Shown piece by piece: positions 1-12,900 of a DNA stretch of 64,000 nucleotides. Where the stretch lies: the NCBI GenBank assembly GCA_025642075.2, contig JAODUO010001075.1:108501-172500 (forward strand), read 5' to 3'. The stretch's first letter is position 1. Every line of letters begins with the position of its first letter. The DNA comes from Ridgeia piscesae. Taxonomy: Eukaryota > Annelida > Polychaeta > Sabellida > Siboglinidae. The notes under the pieces are model-generated. The model saw only the letters and a program-made list of their open reading frames with translations. It was not told the DNA's origin and ran no database searches. A program made the translations under genes and the position numbers.

Positions 1-294
1 GTATGTCACATGACAGACGTGTCTCCGCCTGTCATACGTATGACATCAGAATGACATTAGAATGACATCAAAGTTACATACGCAACTAAATGTGAACAAC
101 TATCATTCTACATCCACCTATGCACTAGTGAAAGTAGTTATCAACATCACAATTATCCCGACAGGGTCACAACATTTCCGCTGTCACTAGTCAATGACAT
201 GAACAATAATTTGCCAATAAACTGAACGTAGCCCCACCGTAGGAAGCCCTGGAGACATCAAACAACACATTCACAGGGAAAGGTGTGAGGATAG

Positions 295-660
295 TGTAGC
301 GCTGTGACTGGTGTGTACTGGACTCTAAGTCTCAAGAAGCCAGGTTCAAATCCTGTGTTTCTGCGTCAAGCCTAAGCGTAAAGGTAAGTTCTTACATAGC
401 ACAATATCACATCTTTGGGATTTCTCAAGCTCATCATTTTCAGCAAGTTCGTTCACTCTACATAGCAGCAGTTCACTCAGCTGTACGAAGGAGCACCTGG
501 ATGTAGACAGTGGTGGACATTTTTGTATAAATGGTCTTTACACATTAACTGCAGTATGGTTGAATGGCTTGTGTTCAACTGAACAAAGCTACCCGTGAAT
601 GAAGAGCTTTATGCAGTTGTAAGGACTGGATACTGTGCTATACAAGAACTTACCTTTACT
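295..660 (+). mobile_element. tRNA-derived SINE copy, composite
   Basis: A tRNA-like head with B-box-like GGTTCAAATCC (near 343) is followed by the body shared with other copies (CACTCAGCTGTA, ACAGTGGTGGA) and tail GTGCTATACAAGAACTTACC. A piece of inverted tail sits inside at about 380-425, suggesting nested insertion. Confidence 0.6.
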
Positions 661-780
661 TTTATTAGTTTGTTCTGTAGCAATTTTCAAAACTTTTACA
701 ATGTTGAATTTCCCTTAAGTCACTGTCAAGTCCAGGATGTGTAGACACATCCATGCATATGATGGTCAGTGGTCACTCAC

Positions 781-917
781 CTGTATGTGTGCTTGGGTGT
801 GGACGTCACCAAGCCAGGAGACATTCACGTTGGTGTTGTCGACTGACCAGACCATCCACTCCTGGTCCGTCGGTCCAGTGGCGTCCACCTCAAATGGCCT
901 CAACTTGGCCGGAGTCA
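781..917 (-). CDS. VPS13B: VPS13B-like exon 30 (last in window)
   Basis: Residues 2464-2509. AKLRPFEVD and EWMVWSVDNTNVNVSWLGD correspond to human YLQPFVSD and EYMIVSFREPHMYLRQW. Acceptor GTCCAG, donor GTGAGT, phase 0 out. No later exon is recognisable between 1 and 780, so the gene continues off the left edge. Confidence 0.87.
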
Positions 918-3900
918 CTGGACACAACAACAAGAGTGGGTCAATGTTTCACAATTTAGACTTTATGATGCATGCACTACTTACAAGTGAGCATATAAAG
1001 TCACCAATATATGGAAGCACCAAGTTTTTTGCATGTATAATTGTTGTTCTTCATTTGTTAACATTTAAGGTACTTCTATGTTAACGATAACTGAATTCAG
1101 CAGCAAGATTGTGCTAAATACACTAAAAAACCTTTAACTTAAATATGAGAAACCTGTTTTGATCTGCTGGTTGTGGTCTCTCGGAAGACCACACATATCT
1201 ACGCACATCAAGTCTGGCAATAATTATTATATTTTCAAACACTGCTAATTCAAAAATGTCTCACAGAAAACCATCTGAAAAATACCCCCTTTTTAACAGA
1301 TGAAACAGTAATGTGTCCAGTTGTAAAGGTTAAGCACCAGGAAGACAATGCTACTTCCATATGTTGTCAAAATAAATAGCCATTTGTGGCCGTTCAAGGA
1401 ATCAGATTGCTGCTTTCAGCCAAATGTTTAAAAGGCTATGCAGACATGCAGCAGAGGAGGTTTCTTTACAAGAGGAAAATTTGTGAAAATAATCGTTGTG
1501 AATCAAGCTGGACACAACAGGTGAAATCTTCTTTGAACAGAAGGGTGGGGGGGGGGTGCTTGAAATTGACAGCCACATTTTTGGACCATTTTCAAATCCC
1601 CAAGAACAATGCTAAATGACTACATAAAAACTGAAAGCGTGTGTCCACAAGATCCTAACAGACGTTGCTGTATCACACAGGAAGGCACTACGTACCTGTC
1701 CCGAGATGTTGTAGATGGTTGGCCAGCCTCAGTTTGAGAGCTGACACGCTCACACCAGCTTGTATCACCGGAACAAGGTGTGACGCAAAACACGAACTGA
1801 CGTTGAGCGAAGCAAACAGTGTCTGTGGCGCCACCACTGGCTCGATGTTGACCGTCGTACTGGCACAAAACAAACAGTGTCGTTAATTTGACATACTCTG
1901 GTAACTGCTTTTTACAAAATGCCACAAAGTAGAACGAATTGCATGTGATATAAGTTGCTTGAACAATTACTCATAACAATGTGGTTACATTTGATGCTAC
2001 ATATCTGATATGTAACGAACTACGAACTGACAGTGATGTCATCAGACTCTGTCACTGTTGAAGGGTCATACTTGTTCAGTTGATGTTTCTGGCTGGCTGG
2101 TTGTGTTTCTACACAAATGACATCTGACAACTACGTCATAAAATAAATGTTGACAGATATGTGCTACTACCCGGTACAGGCTGTTGTAAAGCTAATTTTT
2201 ACTGCTCATTTCAACAGCAATGTGTCACAATTTCCCCATTTCCCACCAACATACAAAGGTATGACTGACGACATATGAAATGTTACCAATGACATCAGGA
2301 CTATTTGTGTGACATCAGCAGATAAAATGTATCAACATAATTTAGTAGTTCACTGAACACAGTTATTTAATGCATAACTTCGTGTTCACCTGTCTACTTT
2401 CTTTTTCCGGTTAACATTATCTAAAATTAACTCAATTTAACCTAGTTTGCCTCAAAATGTTTTGCTGATGTGTGTTTGTGTTACTGTGTTTACTTAGCTC
2501 CTGGGTAGCATTTTATTTCAACTCCTGGTTTTACTGGTCATTTGCCTCATTCACTGCGTAATTGTTTTAGATGGTAAGTTGTTTCATTGTTTTTTGGGCT
2601 TGAAATTTGGCCAAAATTAAGCTGAATGTTATAAATTTGTCTGTATAACTGTGACTGCTTTGCAACTTAGTTAAGCCATAAAAGGCACAAACAACTGTGA
2701 TTTGTTTATATTTTTACACTATATATATGATTTTACTATTATTATTATGTTTTCAAGTCAGTTGAAAATTTTTTTGTTGTGAATTGTGCATTTCGCACCT
2801 TTCAAAACACGACGCATTACTTGACCGATTCGTATATGAACAAGAAACAATGACTACTTACTCCAGATCTTCAAAGAGCTGAGCATACTCCTCCCTGTCG
2901 ACAGGGTGAAGGATGACCACCCTCCAGCCCTGGGAGGGCGTCACAGAGGGGTGTTGAGTGGGGGTGACAGAGGGCAGTTCCAGATGACAGCTCTCCCCCT
3001 CGGACAGATCAAACTGGGCATAGTACTCGTACCAGCCGCGCAGCACGTTCCAATACTCCAGCACACACTTCACCTGGGGACGTGATCAAAGTAAAGGTAA
3101 GTTCTTACATAGCGCAGTACCCAATCCTCAGGATCGCTCAAAGCACTTTACACTTTACTTCTCCGACAGACCTGTTCACTCAGACACCATCTCGGCTTCT
3201 CTGGGAAGCATTCAGCCACATGCTATAATTAATGCTTTGTTTCATTTTTGTTTTAGTTAGCAGCTAACACATGACGCAACATTTGTCTAAATGGTGAAGA
3301 ATATTCATCCACGTCATCATTATCTGGCAGCAGGATGGAATATTTGTTTATATTTTTATTATTTTAGTTCATGTTCAGATAGAAATATTAGTTTAAAATT
3401 TATTATAATAAAGCATTCTTTTGGCATTAAAATGACGCATTACTCATATTTTTATGGCCAATATTAGCGAAGTTATGATTTTTATAGGAACAGTATGCTA
3501 CAAAGGTTTTTTTGGTCACATGCACACAGTTAAAAGCAATGCCCCGCAATGTTAACAAACTTCTCTTTTAACCTTTGTTCACATCGTATTAACCTTTGCA
3601 TGTAAAAATCATTGTCCAAACCTTCAAGTCGTCCACAGTGCGTTGTCCTGCCAGCAGGTGTGTAAGAGTGAAGGGTAAAGGGTTAACGTCCAGTGACGTG
3701 ATGAGTCTAGGTTCACAGAACTGCCAGCTGAGCATGGAGTGACCGTACTGCTTGTCCACCCCAAACATCACCTCGCCGGGGTGGGGTAGGATGTCTGACC
3801 CCGCTGACAACACAAACACCTTTGTAAATATCACAGAACGTATTATGACGATAATTTCTAATTAACACACCTGAGGTGCCCCTGTGTATGGGATGTACCA

Positions 3901-6900
3901 GGACACATCAAAATAAGAATAATAAAAATAAATGCTGCCCAAAATATACAATATATAAACATAATTTTGTTTGAATATTTACAAAAAATTATAAGTCCTG
4001 ACATTGTGTGTCATTTAACTACACACGATGGTATGTGGTAGAGGGCTTTGTAATATAATGTTAGTTATTCTTTATAAAAGATCACATATAAATGGTGCAT
4101 GATAATGTAGGAACAAACTTCAACAAAGACAAATTAAATGATATACAATTACACAAAACATAAATAATTACCTATTTAATTAAACAACATTTAAAAATAA
4201 AATACCTTGTCTGTATGTGTACGACTATTATATGAAAAGTTTCAGGGCAAAATATGATTGACTTGTTTTTGCTGTTGTTGACAAAACACACTTCAAATTG
4301 TATATTTCAATTTATTATCTTTTCAGAGAAGCTGAGATGGTATTTGACTGATTGAACAGGTCTGTCAGAGAGTAGTGTAAAATGCTTTGAGCAATCCTGA
4401 AGACTTGACGCTGCACTATATATGAACGTACATTATTTTTTATCTTTAAAAAGTCACCAGAATTGGTTTTTATCATATTTTACCTTACATGTTTAAACTG
4501 TGTTAACAAGTTGTATGATGAATATCTTTCTTATGACAACGAAGTGAACTGAATTGAAACCCCTTATACATTCTTCTCCATTCCTTTCCATAAATGGGTT
4601 CTATTTTCGTAACGATTCAACAACGCCACCTATCTGATCAGCTCTAAACCCTTTTGCCTATGGTTGCCAATACGTTATTCTTTTAGGTAATTTTCATTAT
4701 TTTAGTAACATAATTTTCATAATCTACAATAACAACGTAACTAAACATACTTTCATCAACCACAAACTCAAAGTCTCCCATTCGCAGGTCGTCACTGCTG
4801 TGTTGTATCTTCACAACGTCCTGTCGTGTGTCAGTGTGCACTGCCTGGTCTATGTGGTGCCCTGAATCCTGCGCCACTTTGAGCGGTGCATCAGGTTCCT
4901 GCTTTGCCCATTGCAACTCCTGTGGCAGGCAGAAAGGAAAAAGTACAATATTGTCCCAACGGTGCACTCCCAATTGCAATTTTAACACGCTTTGTCACAA
5001 GAATAATTACTATAAAATTGTAGTTTTCAGTCGTTCTGCACTGTTGTCATGAAAGTGTTTTTTTTTAAATTGTCAACGCATATAATAAAGCTTGCCAACA
5101 GGACATTATTATTGCAAGAGAGCAAACTGTCCATAGATTATGGCAAACGCTTAGCTAATTGGTTGTTATGAAAGTTACACAGAGATAGATCAAGAGCCTG
5201 TCAAAACTAGATTTTTCACAGAGCTGTCTTACAAAATGATATTTTAGGCTTAGAATTAACATTTGTGTTGCTTTATATTAAATTAGTTTAAAACAGTAGG
5301 GTTTTATAACAAATAAAGGGGCTGTAAAACCATTTGGAATACACATTACATTTCATATGGTCAGTGATCATATATACATAATTCTACCTCGTATAAAAAT
5401 GGGCTAAACTGAGTAAATTAATTTTAATATAGAACATAAAAATTACCTCCATTGCCATGGCAACATGTTGCTGTAGGGCTGTAGCACACATAAGGTGTTC
5501 CTGGCCAATGGACACTTCTATAGGTCCGCTCTCGAGAAAGACAAGGATTCGGGGCCAATGTTTGGGGCCACTGTGGCCCCCCCACACACATCCCAGGGTA
5601 AAGGCCGATGGTGGCCGGTCCCACCAGGGGGCGATACTTGCCCTTGTACGACGTCTTCACCATCATGTCAGTGGCGGTGACACTCAGGTTCATCTCAGTT
5701 ACCTCACCTGTAATAGTAATACAGGTGTGTTTACTGATAAATATATATATTATAATATATTATAATATATATTATAATTATAATAATAATTATAAACAGG
5801 CTACTGTAAATGACGACTTAAATTGGACTCACCATCATTCCACTCAGCAACGACATCACTATCTATGCCTTGAACTGCCAGCAGGGCACCAGCATTTTCT
5901 GGGGTTGTATTGGTCTCCATGGCAACCACCAGTTGGCCGGTGCGCAGTGAAATGTGTCCCACTTTCACCAGCGGTGCAGATGCCGCTGTCGGTGGCGCAC
6001 AAGTGGTGCCAGACGTCTCTACAAAGTCATTTGTTAGTTTGTTACTTACAAAATGCTACGTTTCGAGAAACAAGGTGCTTCTGTCTCATATTGTCAGCAC
6101 TATATAAACTGACAGATTCATAAATGCCTCAATTTGTTTTACTACGGCATTGAAAGGTAACATTATGATATATTCATTTCAGCCAAAATCAAAACATTTA
6201 TTAAACATGACCTAGCACTATTTTTGGCTCACATATAGAATAGCTCAGGTCACTGAAGCTCGTCACATTTTACTAAGATGATTAGCAGAAAACATCAAAA
6301 TTCCCTCATGCGATTGTTAGGAAATGCAAAAAAGGAAACACATAAAAAAAATTTACTGCACACTTCTGATCACTGTATCATGAGTGACCACTAGTTACCT
6401 GAGTGGTCAGTGTCTCTCTGACCAGTCGCCTGCCAACACCCCTCTAAGTCTAGTTACCCGAGTGGTCAGTGTCTCTCTGACCAGTCGCCTGCCAACACCC
6501 CTCTAAGTCTAGTTACCCGAGTGGTCAGTGTCTCTCTGACCAGTCGCCTGCCAACACCCCTATAAGTCTAGTTACCTGAGTGGTCAGTGTCTCTCTGACC
6601 AGTCGCCTGCCAACACCCCTCTAAGTCTAGTTACCTGAGTGGTCAGTGTCGCTCTGACCAGTCGCCTGCCAACACCCCTCTAAGTCTGTCTGTAACTGCC
6701 GCAGCTGTCGCAGCAGGGTAGTGCTCAGGTTCACCTTCAGAGGGCGCTCTATGCACATGGTTACATTCGCTGAAACAACAAGTCACCAAGCTTGATAATT
6801 TCCCATTTCACACAAACAGATGCTTAAAGTTGAATCACTTGGACACTGATTCTCTTAAAGCTTTATAATTTTATATGATCTTCAGATATTTATGTGACAT

Positions 6901-9900
6901 ATTTATTTTACACTGACTTATAATAATAATTGTTTTCAACTTTACCCATAATTTGATATTCATCAATTACCATTAGGATTATACAAACTCATTCAAAATT
7001 GTTGTTGTCAATAAGTTACATCAAGTATTTCTTTATACAAACGAACTGAAAAATTATTATTTTAAAATAAAAAATAATCTCACATGTTCAAAGATATAAT
7101 GTCATAACTCTATCATGCTGCTTATGAAATCACCCATGTAAATGACCAATAGCTAAATCTTGCTACTTTTAAAATGCCCCCTGTAAGTGACCACTATCTC
7201 CACCATGCTATTTTTGAAATGATCCATATACATTAACTGTTTCCATAACTGTACATTTGAGATGTTCCCTGTAAGTGACCACTGAGACTGACCACACTGC
7301 AGGAAGTCTGTGACAGTGAGGGTGTAGAGACTTGGGGGGACTCCAGTCTGGCGGTCAGTTCGGCCGGGCCTTGTCTCCACCCAGTCCACCATGAAGTCAC
7401 TCATGTCCGGCAAGGGCTTGCTCTCCTCTGCGAAAACATTACACGTCCATAAACGCTTGTAGATTAACAAACCATTCCAGTTATGACTGGGAAAACAGAT
7501 TAGATTTTTTTTAAATAGTAGCAATCATTTTAGAAAGGGATTTTGAAGTGTACAGGGTTAAAAAAAGCCAGATTGTGAGTTTACGGATTTCTTCCATATC
7601 TTTGAATAAATCCTGCCGTAATGAGTACTGTTGTTTACCCCTCAAGGCACAGGTTCTTGATGATGAAGCTGCTGCGTACATGTTATTATTAATAGACATT
7701 TCCTCACCAAGACAAATTGTTATTACTATTTGTATGGTGTCTGTAGAAACTATTTCACCCACTACTGAGACTGATTCAGGAGAGAAGTCATTCTTAGATT
7801 TATACTGTTATATCTTGTCTGTATCTATTAGATTTTTAATCATATATAACTCTAGGAATTTTTTATTGTACTCTCTTCTACAATACACTTTATTTATTAA
7901 CCAATTTTAACTCTTGACCACCACAAGAGAATTTCCCAGAGAGGTAAAAATAATGGTATTTTATTTTGATTTGGTGGGTCCAGCTAAAAAAATTCTCGAT
8001 AAAAAGGAGTCTAAGTCTACAAAGTTGCTAGATTTACTATATATATATACTCCTTAATTATTTATTTAATGATTACCTGGAAAGAAGTAGCCGAATCTCG
8101 TCCCTTTCAGAACAATATCATAACAGGACAATTCGATCTTTGACTGCGTTTGATCAACGGACATGAGACTGTGAGGCTGAGAGAAATAGGCATAGATGTA
8201 CGGACGAACAACAGCCTGCTTGCTGATACTCTCACTAGGAGGCACTGTAGTGCACGCCTCCGTTCCGACGCTGTGTTGCGAGTCGCCATGATGCATGGAC
8301 GATAGGGAGGCGTCGAGGTTGATGTCTTCAAGAAATGATCCCTTCCACATTGGCGGTGAATTCGCTGGGTCGACGTCCTCCATAACTTGACTGTAAACCA
8401 TCAGTGAGATCTTCCTCGCTGTCAGAAGCACATCAATCGGCATCAGGCTCAACAGACTTTTGTACGGCGAAGTTGATCGAGGTTCCGAGACTTGCAGTGC
8501 CATCTGGGAGGCGGATTTTGCACCGACGATCCGTGTCGACGTTTCGCTTTCGACACCACTGTCGTTGCCTGTGTTGTCCTGTGCATGTGCAGATCTCTGA
8601 CGAGGAAAGTGTCCTTGTGCTGCCCCCTGGTGGACTGCCCTCTCCGGTGCTGTCACTTGGCTGGTGGCCCTCGCTAATGTTTCAATGTTTGAGTCGAGAA
8701 TATCGACGAGTAGTTGCAGCTGATTGGTCGAGATGTAGAAGTCCATGTTACTCGAAGCGTTCACCTCGATGGACGTACCACACACCAGGAGGAGCTGTAG
8801 TCAAGCGAAGCAAATTTGTTAGTACAAAGGTGTTGCGAGTGTTCTGATTAACAGCCATAACATACAGATGTAAGCAAATTAGGCTTGGTCTTGGGGTTTC
8901 ATAACATTAAAATGGCACTCATCTCTGCTGTTGGTTTGAAGATTAAATAATTTTTTAAATCATCCAAGGTGGTGGGGTTATCATGGTTCATAATTTCAAA
9001 TATTTTTGGAACAGTCTATCCAATCATGAAGCCTTCTAGCCATGGATTAGGGCTGAATAATTGCTGTGTTGGGGGCAAATAGTGTTTCAGTCCCAGTCAT
9101 TCAGATCATAGTAGATTGTTTTAGTGTTAATCATGAACTGCCTGCATTTTTATTTAATGTACTAATCATTTTATTGATCTATGTATTATTATATTTTATT
9201 AACTTATTTATTTGTTTAGCCTAATGTGTTGTATCCTTTACATTGCATGGCCATGAAATTTAATGTACAAATAATTTATTTATCTATTTATTATATTTAT
9301 TTTATTAACTTATTCATCGTTTAATGTACACTTAATGTACAGTTAATTGTATTTATCTATTTGTCATTATTAATTTTATTAACTTATTACTTTAGCACAC
9401 AGTAACGTTACAACTGCAGGGTAGTGAAACGTCACTTGTTAGCAGTAATTCTTGAAGTCTTGGGCCGACTTCGATTGAGCTACGCAAGTAACTCGCATAA
9501 CCCGAGTCCCAATTGAATAGCCGAGATCACTTGAGCACGTGACCATGTTTGACCTAGATTAGCAAGGTGAATCTTCAAGGCCACTATTCGAGACGATCGC
9601 ACGTTTTACAGGATTCACTCGAGTAACTGACGTCATTAGCAGTGACAGCCAATAGGGAACGTAGGCCCCTACTGCATAAGAAATTAATTAAACATTACAC
9701 GATACAATCATTTAAATATGGATTAAAGTCACCACATTCTATGAATTATAATTTAAGACCAAGAAGATGAATGTCACAATTTACACACTAAACAACTGAT
9801 TACTTTATTTTATTTATTTACTTCAGGGGTTTATGTCCATGATCACGATCATCGGTGTTCTGTTGGATTACGCGCGTAGTACTGTGCGCGTAGTGTAAAT

Positions 9901-12900
9901 TATCATAAACCGGATACCACGTTGGGGTTACAGCAAGTAATTCGAGTAGCTCAATCGAAGTCGGCCTTGAAGTTAGCACACACCTGTTGACTTGGTTGTC
10001 TGGAGACAATGGCAGGAGCAACCACAATTCGCAGGTCAAAGTTTGCGGCAAGGGGCCTGAGAGACACCTGCTCAATCTCGCTGGAAAATATAAAACATCA
10101 GGAAATCACTACCTCCGCTTGTATGCACAATTTAGATACCATTTATCAGGCTAGGGTTTAATTGTAAGTGCTTATTATCTAATAAAGTGGCAAATGTAAC
10201 AAATAGACCCAGAACATCATAAATTAGATTTTTGTAAAGATATGTAATTGAATTTAACATTGATAATAATCTACAGGGATTTACCATCATCTCTCATATT
10301 CAATGTTTACTTCCTTAGTTGAACAACTGAATGATACATGAAATTCATTATCATTACGTAAATTGACACAAGAGCATACTGTAAAATCAATACTTATTTA
10401 TATTTGTTTATTATATTAATTTTAAAATATTTATTTTAAATAATTACTTATTTACGTATTTATTTTGTAATTGTGTAATCTTGTCTCCACCGCCACAACC
10501 AGTGCGAATGTGTGGAATATTAGTCTACGACTGCCTTTGAAATTACTGTTTTTACGATTCTGTACTGACCACAAGAAAATGTTCTCCCCTTTACTAATCT
10601 ATCTTATCTTGTATCTTGTTAAAATACATTTATAAAAACAATTTGGTACATCTCAGAATCACGATCCTCTAGGTGCCTAAAATAGCATCATTCTAACCAG
10701 TCACGTGACAACAATAAGCAGCTGATTGTATCATAGGACCATGAGGAGATATCTCTCTGTATGTACTAGTTGTGTGTAGATGAGATCTGTTGTGAGGCGC
10801 AGGGTGTGTGACTGTCAGGTGACAGCTACCTTGCTGTCGTGAGATTATTCCATTCCAGCGCGGGGTTCTGCATCACAACGGAGCCGTCAGAGTCCTTGTT
10901 GTGGACAGCAGAGGGCGCCAGTAGGAAGTGCTGCCAACACCCTACACGCAACACAGACATACGTTATAACGACATCCTCCACACATAATTTCACAAGAAT
11001 GTCATCATGTAAATTATTTGAGCAGGGCATATTTTATTGTTACATTCAATATTCAAATTCTATATTAAAGTCATAACATGACAAAATAAGGAGTTTGGTT
11101 TTTGAAAAATTAAAAGACAAAATTTATTATAGAACGATACAAATGTAATTTCCTATTACACACAAACAGATCCTCAAAGTTGCATATACTGGAAGTAATT
11201 TCTTTTAAACTTTACATTTATACTTTGACCAAATCACAAGTGAGCGTCTCCACGTAGCCCATAAAACACCATGGCTGCAGTCATAACAGGTTTGAAAACA
11301 ACATGATATGTCACACTCTTACAACTTTTTTCTAAATAAAAAAAATGAGTGTATGACCAAAGGTGATACAAAATGACGGCTCACATGCACGTTAGGATGC
11401 TTCCCTGGCCATTGGAGTGTGCAAGAACATGTGATTACTTATGTAGGATTACACAGAAAACATAATATTGCAACTCCATATAATACTGCGTGAGCCATCA
11501 AAACAAGTCACGACTTCTTTACCGCGGCGTGTGTGTTGTGTTATCTTTACCTGTGCTCAAACTGAGGCCACGCATGTCGAGCTGGTACTGACGGTCTTCG
11601 ACCTCCGACCCCAGCTGGGAGGTGATCCCAGCATGCAGTGCTCGCCGGTATATATCCTTCTCAACCACGACTCTCGGCAGGGGATTGTCCGCGTTTGGTA
11701 ACAGCGACAACGCCTCGACTTGAAACACGCACATGTCATGGCGGGGCATCATGGCAACCGTCGCCACGCTCGAACTCGGGCAGGCCGAATCGACGTTATC
11801 CTGGGAGGAAGTGATGTCGCAGCTGCTGCAGGGGATTGTGGGTAGGAAGAGGCGGAAGTTGGCGGCATTCAGATATATCAACGGCAGCATGCTGATGAAC
11901 CATAATGGATGTTCGGTGGTGATGGTGGTGCCATCTTGTGGTGGTGTTGATGAACCGACTGCAGTTTCGGGTGCCTTCAGCACAAACACCTGCAGGAGGT
12001 CCACGAAGACTGGACAGTTGAGTACGACGTCGCACGGATGCAGGTCAAGACAGACCTCGTTCAGATAGGTGGCGCCACTGGTACCAACAGCTGCGCCGTG
12101 TTTATTCCCGTCTGCGGTGTCGCCGTTGTCATCGGCAACCGAGTGTTTCTGCATCCGGTGTCGCACGTTCCGCTGCTGAGCTCTCGTGTACGTGAAGGTA
12201 AGGAAAGCATGGCTCTTGTCGCGCCGTTTCTTCGATTCGTCTTTCGCGCACGCAAAGTCTCCCGGTGCATTGTGGGTCAGCCCAGCAGACCAGAGTCGGT
12301 TGGAGATGACGTGGACATTCTGGGAGAGATGCTTCCCACATGACAACACTACTCCGCCCATGTTCCCTGCCTCCCATAAATTCCCCTCCTCATCCCTGCA
12401 ACACAGAATATAATCAATAGAACCGACATTTCAATCATGTGACAAAAAGGGTCAATAAACTTTTAGAAGCTGTTGAACTTTCTTTAAGCCATAAAAAAAA
12501 TTTATTCTAACAAAATTCTAGCTCCAGATGTTTTTTGTGACAAAAGCTTGGGGTGAGATTTGCAAGTATCAAACACTGATTTAGCAGATGTCGTCCCTCA
12601 CTTCCAAGGTCTGGCATGTAAGCGACCCAGCAAAAGACCTGTGTAATCAATCACATACGTCTATTCTGGACAGAAATAACTGCGTGGAACAGGTTCTATA
12701 AATCTTGTGATTTGGCAAACACTCATACCTCATAATTTCATCTCTCAATGGTTAGTTTATTTTTCTCATAAAACAATTCAGTAAAAAGGGAATGGGTGAT
12801 CATCACATATTTTGAGGAAAATATTAGCATCACTAACATATAGTATCAGTGCACAAACTCATGTATTTTATGTTAGTAAAAATCAAAATAATAGGACATG

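Noticed and set aside
5608..6123. 171-codon plus-strand protein
   Set aside because: It lies opposite VPS13B-like exons 24 and 25 and is interrupted by an AT microsatellite translation.
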